Of a DNA stretch of 64,000 nucleotides, positions 57,231 to 64,000 are shown one piece after another. A program made the position numbers and the translations under genes. The notes below the pieces were generated by a model. It saw only the letters and a program-made list of their open reading frames with translations. It made no database searches and had not been told where the DNA came from. This stretch comes from Algoriphagus algorifonticola (lineage in GTDB: Bacteria; Bacteroidota; Bacteroidia; Cytophagales; Cyclobacteriaceae): positions 26,673 to 90,672 of the forward strand of contig NZ_VLOG01000064.1 of assembly GCF_007655305.1 (NCBI RefSeq), in the 5' to 3' direction. Each line of letters opens with the position of its first letter. Position 1 is the stretch's first letter.

Positions 57231-57263
57231 AAAAACCTGATCGTAATGGTCAGGTTTTTTTTT
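57231..57263 (+). terminator. Terminator of the first OmpA gene
   Basis: AAAAACCTGA and TCAGGTTTTT form a perfect 10-bp stem with a T run of nine. Confidence 0.85.
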
Positions 57264-57298
57264 GCCTAAATTTAGCCTATTGAACCTGAAAATTTCAA

Positions 57299-57306
57299 TA
57301 TCTTTG
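57299..57306 (+). promoter_or_regulatory. Candidate -7 promoter box of the second OmpA gene
   Basis: TATCTTTG is an exact TAnnTTTG; a TTG lies 16 bases upstream at 57280. It is 32 bases before the start codon, so the second copy is transcribed separately from the first. Confidence 0.5.
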
Positions 57307-57338
57307 AGACACACCCTTAAAAAAATCCTTAAATAACC

Positions 57339-58628
57339 ATGAAAAAAGTAATTCTAATCTTGGTTTACATGGGTCTAACTTCAATAGGATACGCCCAAAA
57401 AGAATTCAACCAATGGAGTATTGAAACTAATATCGGATTCAATAAAGCGATGTCTCCCTTAGCCCCTCCATATCTTACTCCAACTTTAAATGTTGGTCAC
57501 TTTGATGTAGGAGCAAGGTATATGATCAATGAAAAGTTTGGCATAAAGGGTATCTTTGAAGCAGGTAGTTTTTCCAATTGGGAAGGAAAAAGCCCAGATT
57601 TCAAAACTAACTACATGAATCTTGGCCTTGTTGGAGTTGCTAATCTAGGACGGATTTGGAATTTTGAATCCTTCACAAGAAAATTTGGATTTCTCGGGCA
57701 TTTTGGAACTGGCGTTACCCGTATCAAATATATTACAAGTCCACTACCAATAGTTCCTGAATATAGCCAAGTTATTAAAACTGGAATTACAGGACTATTT
57801 AAATTCTCGCAAAACATAGCGCTAAGTGGAAAAATTGAAATGAATTATAATTCAAGACAAGATTTTACTTTTGATGGATCACAGTACAATACTTCACTTC
57901 CAGTGACAGTTCCTGAAAACCCTAGGGGACATGCAACTGGTGTATGGTGGGTAGGAACCTTAGGTCTAAACTTCTATTTAGGCTCAAATGAACAACATGC
58001 TGATTGGTATATTCAACCTGACCCTTATTTAACAAAAGATGAACTTGCAAGTCAAGTATCAAGTATTAAGGATATGTTGAAAGATTCTGATGGGGACGGA
58101 ATCCCTGATTATTTAGATAAAGAACCTAATACACCTGCTGATGCTAGGGTAGGAACTGATGGGGTAACCTTAGATTCTGATGGAGACGGCCTTGCTGATC
58201 ATTTGGATAAATGCCCTTTCTTACCTGGACCCGCTGCAACTTCAGGATGTCCAGTAGAGGAAATAATAAACCAAGAGGACTACTTGAAAAAAGCAATTCA
58301 AGACAACTACGTCAATGTCTATTTCGCATTTGATTCCTCAAAACCACTAGCATTTTCTATTTCCTCTATACAATATGTTTCTAACTTCTTGAAAAGAAAC
58401 CCAGGTTTAAAATTAGAGGTTAGAGGATATGCTGATGAAATTGGGCCTGAAAATTACAATTTGAAACTTTCTGAAAAAAGAGCCCAAGCAGTTCATGCCC
58501 TATTAATTAAATCAGGGATAGATGCGGCAAGATTGACCTTTAAAGGATATGGCGAAGATACAAGTGTAGATAAGAATTCGGAAAATGCCCGACAAATGGC
58601 AAGAAGAACAAGTTTTGAAATAAAATAA
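57339..58628 (+). CDS. OmpA-family outer membrane protein with TSP3 repeats (paralogue 2)
   Basis: This paralogue has exactly the same length (429) and domain order as the preceding gene: signal peptide ending near SIGYAQ, barrel, two TSP3 repeats (DSDGDGIPDYLDKEPNTP and DSDGDGLADHLDKCPFLPG), and OmpA C-domain (LEVRGYADEIGPENYN, LSEKRAQAVHALLIKSGI). The barrel part has diverged most and the C-terminal half least. It has its own promoter box and terminator. Confidence 0.92.
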   Translation: MKKVILILVYMGLTSIGYAQKEFNQWSIETNIGFNKAMSPLAPPYLTPTLNVGHFDVGARYMINEKFGIKGIFEAGSFSNWEGKSPDFKTNYMNLGLVGVANLGRIWNFESFTRKFGFLGHFGTGVTRIKYITSPLPIVPEYSQVIKTGITGLFKFSQNIALSGKIEMNYNSRQDFTFDGSQYNTSLPVTVPENPRGHATGVWWVGTLGLNFYLGSNEQHADWYIQPDPYLTKDELASQVSSIKDMLKDSDGDGIPDYLDKEPNTPADARVGTDGVTLDSDGDGLADHLDKCPFLPGPAATSGCPVEEIINQEDYLKKAIQDNYVNVYFAFDSSKPLAFSISSIQYVSNFLKRNPGLKLEVRGYADEIGPENYNLKLSEKRAQAVHALLIKSGIDAARLTFKGYGEDTSVDKNSENARQMARRTSFEIK

Positions 58629-58649
58629 TTTGAACGAAATAAAAATCTG

Positions 58650-58679
58650 AAAACCCGGCCTCCGTCAGCCGGGTTTTTT
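58650..58679 (+). terminator. Terminator of the second OmpA gene
   Basis: AAAACCCGGC and GCCGGGTTTT form a perfect 10-bp stem followed by a T run, immediately before upp. Confidence 0.85.
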
Positions 58680-58695
58680 CTATTAAATTAGCTTC

Positions 58696-59340
58696 ATGTT
58701 CATCTTAGCAAATCAGTCGTCTATAGCTAATCAATTCATAGCAGAAATGCGAGATATCCGAGTCCAGCAAGATAGAATGAGATTCAGAGAGAATTTAAAA
58801 AGACTTGGAAGCATTTTGGCATATGAGATTTCAAAATCCTTTCCATACGAAGAGAAAGAAATATCAAGTCCACTCGCAAGCTCTAACACATTATTGCCTT
58901 CGTCGCAACCTGTCTTGATAGCTGTCTTAAGAGCATCTCTTCCCTTTTATAATGGATTTTTGAGCATATTTGATCAATCTGAAAGTGGATTTATTGGAGC
59001 TTTTAGGCAAGAAAATACAAGTGATGAAATCCAGATAAACTTGGGCTACCATGCTAGTCCTTCTTTGGATGGAAAAATCGTCATCTTGGCAGATCCAATG
59101 CTTGCAACAGGAAAATCATTTCTTGCATCCATTGAAAAATTATTAGAACACGGAACACCATCTAAAATCCATATTGCTGCTGCATTTGCTGCTCCAGAAG
59201 GTATTCAATACTTACAAAATCACCTGAAAATCCCATACCAGTTTTGGATTGGTGTGGTTGATGAAAAATTAAATGCTCAATCTTTTATAGTTCCTGGGCT
59301 TGGAGACGCGGGAGATTTGGCATTTGGTCCTAAACTTTAA
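58696..59340 (+). CDS. upp: Uracil phosphoribosyltransferase
   Basis: Upp salvages uracil to UMP with PRPP. The PRPP motif VILADPMLATGKSFLASIEK is near residue 131; the uracil-binding C-terminus is VPGLGDAGDLAFG. LIAVLRASLPFYNGFL is also typical. The 214-residue length fits. The gene follows a terminator very closely, so its promoter is not apparent. It is three bases upstream of the antiporter gene. Confidence 0.92.
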   Translation: MFILANQSSIANQFIAEMRDIRVQQDRMRFRENLKRLGSILAYEISKSFPYEEKEISSPLASSNTLLPSSQPVLIAVLRASLPFYNGFLSIFDQSESGFIGAFRQENTSDEIQINLGYHASPSLDGKIVILADPMLATGKSFLASIEKLLEHGTPSKIHIAAAFAAPEGIQYLQNHLKIPYQFWIGVVDEKLNAQSFIVPGLGDAGDLAFGPKL

Positions 59341-59343
59341 ATA

Positions 59344-60282
59344 ATGATTGCATATTTATTACTAGCTCTAGGTCTAATCATATTATTGGTAGGCGGAAAA
59401 TTTTTGGTTGACGGAGCATCGGCAATTGCTGTTAAATTGGGAATGAGCAGTGGATTAATTGGACTAACGATCGTAGCTTTTGGCACATCTGCTCCTGAGT
59501 TACTAGTAAGTGTTAATGCCGCCTTAAAAGGGAACAGTGATATTTCCATAGGAAATGTGGTGGGGTCAAATATTGCAAATATAGGCTTAGTACTAGGTTT
59601 AAGCGGAATATTTTATCCCATTATGATCAAAAGGTCACACCTCCGATTTGATTATTTGGTTACTGTTTTGGTTACTGTTTTATTTTTCATCCTAGGATTA
59701 AACGGATTAATTGGCCTTTGGGAAGGAATACTTCTATTTAGTGTTTTTATTCTATTCAACTTTTATCTTTTTAAAAGTTCCAAAGGAGGGATTGCTGATG
59801 ATAAGGAGGTAGAAGCAGAAATAGAACAGGTAAAAGGTTACAGTTGGCTAATTTCCTTAGTATTTTTTACAGCAGGGATTATTGGGCTTTATTTTGGTTC
59901 AGAACTTCTGGTTGAAAATGCAGTTAAAATATCCAGAGAATTCGGAGTTTCAGAAAGAGTAATTGGGGTTTCAATTATTGCTATTGGAACAAGCTTACCG
60001 GAACTTATAACCTCAATAATGGCAGCTCTTTCTAAACGTACTGATTTAGCCTTAGGGAATATTCTTGGAAGTAATATCATGAATATTTTATCTATCATTG
60101 GAATTACAGCAATCATACAGCCTATTAGAGTTTCTGAAGATTTTCTGGATGTAGATTTTCTTTGGATGATAGGTATTACGCTTCTATTATTTCCTTTAAT
60201 GAAAACAAAAATGCAAGTTTCAAAAATTGAAGGTTCTATTCTATTTGGAAGCTATTGTCTTTACATGTTTTTCCTGTTATGA
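59344..60282 (+). CDS. Calcium/sodium antiporter of the CaCA family (YrbG-like)
   Basis: The 312-residue membrane protein has ten helices and the two inverted alpha repeats of the cation/Ca2+ exchanger family: VAFGTSAPELLVSVNAALKG with GNVVGSNIANIG in the first half, and IAIGTSLPELITSIMAAL with GNILGSNIMNIL in the second. The acidic Glu residues of the PEL motifs bind the cation. It overlaps the next gene by four bases (ATGA). Confidence 0.93.
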   Translation: MIAYLLLALGLIILLVGGKFLVDGASAIAVKLGMSSGLIGLTIVAFGTSAPELLVSVNAALKGNSDISIGNVVGSNIANIGLVLGLSGIFYPIMIKRSHLRFDYLVTVLVTVLFFILGLNGLIGLWEGILLFSVFILFNFYLFKSSKGGIADDKEVEAEIEQVKGYSWLISLVFFTAGIIGLYFGSELLVENAVKISREFGVSERVIGVSIIAIGTSLPELITSIMAALSKRTDLALGNILGSNIMNILSIIGITAIIQPIRVSEDFLDVDFLWMIGITLLLFPLMKTKMQVSKIEGSILFGSYCLYMFFLL

Positions 60283-60737
60283 GTGAGGCAGTAATAACAT
60301 TTTTAGGAATTTATTTCCTTAGCTACTTTAAATTTATTGCAGGGCCTGTTTTAGGTTCTGCCGCAGGTTACAGTATTGGGCAAACTATCTTGGTCACTGT
60401 AGCAGGAATGATGTCTAGTGTATTTCTGTTCACCATGCTTGGTGAAAAATTCAGGTCCTACCTAGCTTTGCGGTTTTATAAGGATAAGCCCATTTTTTCT
60501 AAAAAAAATAGAGCAATTGTAAGGCTTTGGAAAAAATATGGGGAAATAGGGATAGCACTTGCTACCCCATTAATTCTGACTCCAGCAGGTGGAACTTTGA
60601 TTTTGGTTTCTTTTGGGACTAGGAAAAGGACAATTTATTTTCATATGCTTTGGTCCTCTATCCTATGGGCTACTTTTTTTAGCCTTACTATAGATAGAAT
60701 TCTTTCAATTCCCTTTTTTCAAAATTTACTCGGGTAA
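60279..60737 (+). CDS. Small membrane protein, SNARE-associated/small multidrug export-like
   Basis: The 152-residue protein (start MSEAVITFLG, overlapping the antiporter stop as ATGA) has about four hydrophobic segments and the motif ATPLILTPAGGTLILVSFGT, which resembles small multidrug export/DedA-like proteins. The function is not known. It is translated with the antiporter. Its 3' end overlaps the end of the convergent sdaAA gene by 12 bases. Confidence 0.7.
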   Translation: MSEAVITFLGIYFLSYFKFIAGPVLGSAAGYSIGQTILVTVAGMMSSVFLFTMLGEKFRSYLALRFYKDKPIFSKKNRAIVRLWKKYGEIGIALATPLILTPAGGTLILVSFGTRKRTIYFHMLWSSILWATFFSLTIDRILSIPFFQNLLG

Positions 60738-61634
60738 TTCTTCATCAGGTAGAATTTCAATATCCTGAATCAATACTCTTTTCGATATCTCCTGACCCGT
60801 AAGAGTTGCAGCCAGTCCGCCCATAGCCGTTTCTTTGTACTTACTCTCCATTGAGGCTCCTATTTCCCCCATAGCCTCAACGCATTCATCAACAGGGATT
60901 ACTGCATTCACATTTGCCAAGCCTATCTGAGCAGAACTGAAAGCAATACTTGCAGCACTGGCATTTCGAACCACACATGGAACTTCAACCAGGCCTGCAA
61001 CAGGGTCACATACCAAACCCAACATACATTGGATAGTCACTGCAACAGCAGTGAAAACTTGATCTATACTTCCTCCCAAGCAATAAACAATAGCCCCAGA
61101 AGCCATCGCTGCCGCTGAACCTGTTTCTGCCTGACACCCACCTACAGCTCCTGCTAGACTTGCTCTTTGCTCTATGATTAATGCAATACCTGCTCCTACT
61201 AATAACCCTTTCACTATCTGCTCATCAGAAAGGGAATGAATTTCCTGCAAAGTCACCATAGTACCAGGCAAAATTCCCGACGCCCCTGCTGTAGGAGCCG
61301 CTACAACCCTGCCCATACAACTATTTACTTCTTTGGCTGCCAATGCTCTAGAAATAAGCTTTTGAAATTCTGGAGATAATACGGTCAATGGATGATTAAA
61401 AACTTTCTTAGCTCCATTTTCAATCATCCCACTGTTGGACTTCATGTCTTTTTCAAGTCCAGTCTTTACAGCATCTTTCATCACAGAATAAGCTTTCAAG
61501 AGGCCTGATACAATATCCCCTCTATTAGCTCCTTTCTCTTCACATTCATACTCGATGACAGATTCTTCAAGACTGATATTTTTATTTTGACAATATTCTT
61601 TCCATCCTTTAAAATTTTCAAAGAGATAGCACAT
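60726..61634 (-). CDS. sdaAA: L-serine ammonia-lyase, alpha subunit
   Basis: SdaAA deaminates serine to pyruvate with a [4Fe-4S] cluster. The 302-residue protein corresponds to the alpha chain only: CMGRVVAAPTAGASGILPGT, GGCQAETGSAAAMAS and GLVCDPVAGLVEVPCVVRN hold the cluster cysteines. A single-chain enzyme would be about 455 residues, and no beta subunit gene is adjacent, so the beta chain must be elsewhere in the genome. Confidence 0.9.
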   Translation of the reverse strand: MCYLFENFKGWKEYCQNKNISLEESVIEYECEEKGANRGDIVSGLLKAYSVMKDAVKTGLEKDMKSNSGMIENGAKKVFNHPLTVLSPEFQKLISRALAAKEVNSCMGRVVAAPTAGASGILPGTMVTLQEIHSLSDEQIVKGLLVGAGIALIIEQRASLAGAVGGCQAETGSAAAMASGAIVYCLGGSIDQVFTAVAVTIQCMLGLVCDPVAGLVEVPCVVRNASAASIAFSSAQIGLANVNAVIPVDECVEAMGEIGASMESKYKETAMGGLAATLTGQEISKRVLIQDIEILPDEELPE

Positions 61635-61668
61635 AGGTTTTGGGTTTATATTATTTAAAAAGGAGACT

Positions 61669-62073
61669 TTAGAAATTAAAATTGATAGTCTGTATAATCT
61701 TCGGGTCTAAACTTAATGCGACAGGGCAGGTTTTTGCTGCATTTTTCAATTTTTGAATCAGGGTAGAATCGCTGATTGGATCCTCCCATTGAAAATCAAC
61801 TATAATTTCAGCTATTTTTCGGGGATTGGATTGCATTACTTTCGTTACCTCCCAATCTAAACCATCAAGGGTGTGTCCATTATTTTCTGCAACTATTCCC
61901 ATGATAGTAACCATACAAGATCCTAATGCAGAAGCTACTAAATCTGTAGGAGAAAAAGCTTCGCCTTTTCCATTATTATCAACGGGAGCATCTGTAAGTA
62001 TGTTCTTACCTGATTGTAAATGCGTTGAAGAGGTTCTTAAATTTCCTAAATATGAACTTTTTATCGTGGGCAT
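61669..62073 (-). CDS. OsmC/Ohr-family peroxiredoxin-like protein
   Basis: The 134-residue protein has the two conserved cysteines of the OsmC fold: GSCMVTIMGIVAENNG and KTCPVALSLDP. Members reduce organic hydroperoxides. FSPTDLVASALGSCM is a typical segment. It is expressed from its own promoter box and lies 34 bases upstream of sdaAA. Confidence 0.9.
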   Translation of the reverse strand: MPTIKSSYLGNLRTSSTHLQSGKNILTDAPVDNNGKGEAFSPTDLVASALGSCMVTIMGIVAENNGHTLDGLDWEVTKVMQSNPRKIAEIIVDFQWEDPISDSTLIQKLKNAAKTCPVALSLDPKIIQTINFNF

Positions 62074-62111
62074 AAACTCTTACTTTTAATTTTCAGTTAA
62101 ATACTTGAGTT

Positions 62112-62119
62112 CAAAAATA
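62112..62119 (-). promoter_or_regulatory. Candidate -7 promoter box of the OsmC gene
   Basis: The minus strand reads TATTTTTG, an exact TAnnTTTG, 38 bases before the start codon. Confidence 0.4.
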
Positions 62120-62144
62120 ATTTAATATTTCCTACCCACAGTCA

Positions 62145-62873
62145 ATGAGCAATTTTAAAATCCTCTTTTTTATTTGGTTTGTCTTCTTGACTAGCAGTGC
62201 TCTGGCACAGCGGGAAGATGCTGGAAACTATGAATATGATAGGGAATTCCTTTTTGGTTTAAATAAAAACACCAACGGAGGATTAATTGGAGGTTTAGTC
62301 TTTAAGGTCGGTACCCGGATAGATGATCAACAGTTTTCTTTTCTTTCTGTTGAACTTTCCAATGTTAAAAGCCCAAAAGAAGTACGCTATAATACAGTTC
62401 TTGGCAATAGCTACATATTCGGAAAATCGAATTATCTATACTCAATTCGGCCTCAATACGGGCGGGAAATAATTCTTTTCAAAAAGGCACCAAATCAAGG
62501 CGTTCAGGTTTCTGCATTAGCAGCCGTAGGCCCATCAATTGGTTTAATTGCCCCGTATTATATAGAATATGCAGTGAATAGACTTGAGACAGTAAGAGAG
62601 CAATATAATCCCGAGGTTCATCAAAGTAGATTTAACATACTCGGAACGGGTAGGCTTTTTGAGGGAATTGGTGAATCGGAATTAGCTATTGGGGGTAATT
62701 TCAAAGCTGCATTAAACTTTGAATTTGGGGTGTTTAGAAGTAATGTGACAGGAGTGGAACTTGGATATATGTTGGAGGGTTTTACCAGAGAAATACCATT
62801 AATACCGACTTCTGAAAACAGGCAAATATTTCAGTCTGCCTACTTCACATTTTATTATGGTTTCAGAAAGTAG
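62145..62873 (+). CDS. Exported protein, probably an outer membrane beta-barrel
   Basis: A signal peptide (ILFFIWFVFLTSSALAQ) is followed by about 220 residues of alternating hydrophobic strands with aromatic ends (SNYLYSIRPQYGREIILF, VELGYMLEGF), finishing in FTFYYGFRK, a pattern usual for outer membrane barrels. No family is recognised. It stands alone just upstream of lipA. Confidence 0.65.
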   Translation: MSNFKILFFIWFVFLTSSALAQREDAGNYEYDREFLFGLNKNTNGGLIGGLVFKVGTRIDDQQFSFLSVELSNVKSPKEVRYNTVLGNSYIFGKSNYLYSIRPQYGREIILFKKAPNQGVQVSALAAVGPSIGLIAPYYIEYAVNRLETVREQYNPEVHQSRFNILGTGRLFEGIGESELAIGGNFKAALNFEFGVFRSNVTGVELGYMLEGFTREIPLIPTSENRQIFQSAYFTFYYGFRK

Positions 62874-62879
62874 GTAAAA

Positions 62880-62910
62880 TTGGGTTTTGAATTGATTACC
62901 TGTAATTTTG
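62880..62910 (+). promoter_or_regulatory. Candidate promoter of lipA
   Basis: TTG at 62880-62882 and TAATTTTG at 62903-62910 are separated by 20 bases. The start codon of lipA is 18 bases further. A longer lipA frame with a TTG start falls inside this box, which supports the ATG start. Confidence 0.5.
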
Positions 62911-62928
62911 CCCTCAAATAAATCGAAT

Positions 62929-63807
62929 ATGATTGAATTGCCAGTGATATCCGAAGAAGCTACCAAAAGAAAAAAGCCTGATTGGCTTAGGGTTAAGCTT
63001 CCTATCGGTAAAGAATATGCAAAAGTCAGAAAACTAGTAGATGAGCATAAACTTCATACCATTTGCGAAAGCGGTAACTGTCCAAATATGGGTGAATGTT
63101 GGGGTGCTGGTACTGCTACTTTCATGATTCTTGGAAATGTATGTACTAGATCCTGTTCATTTTGTGCAGTAGCTACCGGAAGGCCGCCTGAATATGATGA
63201 AGACGAGCCAAGAAGAGTTGCTGAAGCAATCAAGTTGATGGGAGTAAAACATGCTGTCCTTACCTCTGTGAATAGAGATGAATTGAAAGATCGTGGAGCT
63301 GAGATTTGGTATCAGACAGTTGTAAAAACAAAAGAACTTTCACCAGAGACTACCATTGAGACATTGATTCCAGATGTAAAATCTAACTGGGATGCCTTGT
63401 ATAGAATGATCAGTGCAGGACAAGAGGTGGTCTCCCATAACATGGAAACTGTGGAGTCTTTGTATAGAAGAGTAAGACCTCAGGCAAAATACAATAGATC
63501 CCTGGAACAAATAAAGCTTACCAAGGAGTATGGTAAAAGAACCAAGACTGGTATCATGCTAGGCCTTGGAGAGACCAAAGAGGAAGTTTATAAAGCTATG
63601 GATGATCTAGTAGCACACGGTTGCGACATCCTAACTCTGGGACAGTATTTACAGCCAACCAAAATGCATATTGAGGTGGCTGAATTTATTCATCCTGATC
63701 TATTCGACCATTACCGTGAAGAAGGCCTTAAAAGAGGTTTGAAATATGTTGAATCAGGACCATTAGTAAGATCTTCCTATCATGCTGAAAGGCATGTCAA
63801 TGTTTAA
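62929..63807 (+). CDS. lipA: Lipoyl synthase
   Basis: LipA inserts two sulfurs into octanoyl groups on lipoyl domains by radical SAM chemistry. The auxiliary cluster cysteines are Cys46, Cys51 and Cys57 ([12 protein letters not shown]), the radical-SAM cysteines Cys72, Cys76 and Cys79 (CTRSCSFC), and the serine ligand is in RSSYHA near the C-terminus. The 292-residue product starts [11 protein letters not shown] terminator follows. Confidence 0.96.
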   Translation: MIELPVISEEATKRKKPDWLRVKLPIGKEYAKVRKLVDEHKLHTICESGNCPNMGECWGAGTATFMILGNVCTRSCSFCAVATGRPPEYDEDEPRRVAEAIKLMGVKHAVLTSVNRDELKDRGAEIWYQTVVKTKELSPETTIETLIPDVKSNWDALYRMISAGQEVVSHNMETVESLYRRVRPQAKYNRSLEQIKLTKEYGKRTKTGIMLGLGETKEEVYKAMDDLVAHGCDILTLGQYLQPTKMHIEVAEFIHPDLFDHYREEGLKRGLKYVESGPLVRSSYHAERHVNV

Positions 63808-63819
63808 TAAAAATTAAAG

Positions 63820-63845
63820 AAAGCCGGCTAACAGTCGGCTTTTTT
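63820..63845 (+). terminator. Terminator of lipA
   Basis: AAGCCG and CGGCTT form a stem with an eight- to nine-base loop followed by six T. Confidence 0.75.
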
Positions 63846-63909
63846 AATGTATATAGTTTTTTAATATTAAAAATTATCACTTGCTATCCTTATCAGATTA
63901 ATAAGTATT

Positions 63910-64000
63910 CTGATTATACGCAATCATGCCAGTTGCCATATTTTCTTTGTTTGACCGATTGGAAGACCGATGACCGGAGACCGAAGCTTCCAGATTCTGA
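63910..64000. repeat. 91-bp intergenic repeat, copy B (cut by the window end)
   Basis: It matches 13403-13493 over its visible 91 bases with about 7 differences by eye, in the same orientation, again downstream of a gene. It includes ATCATGCCAGTTGCC and the GACCGA-type units. The true right end lies beyond the window. Confidence 0.8.

Noticed and set aside
1..64000. tRNA, rRNA, insertion sequences, prophage genes
   Set aside because: None was recognised on either strand; the duplications at 37.5-44 kb have no associated recombinase.

Overview
The window looks like chromosome of a Bacteroidota bacterium of the order Cytophagales, most likely family Cyclobacteriaceae (Algoriphagus-like); this is inferred from gene content and not from a database search. 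Supporting signs are low-to-moderate GC, many start regions preceded by the Bacteroidota -7 box TAnnTTTG, an Na+-translocating NADH:quinone reductase operon, OmpA proteins with calcium-binding TSP3 repeats, a macroglobulin/TonB-plug surface protein, a DNA polymerase III alpha subunit carrying its own exonuclease domain, and a DnaJ with a reduced zinc domain. I saw no tRNA, rRNA, CRISPR array, transposase or prophage.

Layout. 1-783: end of an exported protein and a small unknown ORF. 820-12218 (minus): a complete branched-chain amino acid operon, ilvD-ilvB-ilvN-ilvC-leuA-leuC-leuD-cimA-leuB, preceded by a leader peptide rich in Val/Leu/Ile codons and a terminator/antiterminator pair, i.e. a transcription attenuator. 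12587-19955: ispE, a MazE/MazF-like toxin-antitoxin pair split by a palindromic element, a DMT exporter, an LptF/LptG permease, tgt, and an overlapping glycosyltransferase-ECF sigma-rsmG cluster. 20155-27968: dnaE, thioredoxin, the mnmH-selD selenouridine pair and a TolB-like protein. 27997-35842 (minus): DUF502, DUF1080, nqrABCDE without nqrF, ispH and cmk.

35961-45628 is the accessory part. The convergent housekeeping genes ade (plus) and prfC (minus) flank about 6.4 kb of cargo. Inside it are an extra copy of the ade 3' end with its downstream region and two extra copies of the prfC 3' end, so the interval looks like stacked insertions at one hotspot. The cargo includes a lipoprotein gene and a surface-protein gene, each broken by one base in a homopolymer, a small secreted cysteine-containing peptide, an unknown protein, and a DUF4143 ATPase behind a perfect 15-bp palindrome.

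45801-63807 returns to core genes: a sensor kinase divergent from dps, an ABC exporter, dnaJ-grpE, obgE, adk-hpt-peptidase, two tandem OmpA paralogues, upp, a Ca2+/Na+ antiporter, sdaAA, an OsmC protein and lipA. A 91-bp intergenic repeat is found both at 13403 and at the right edge of the window.
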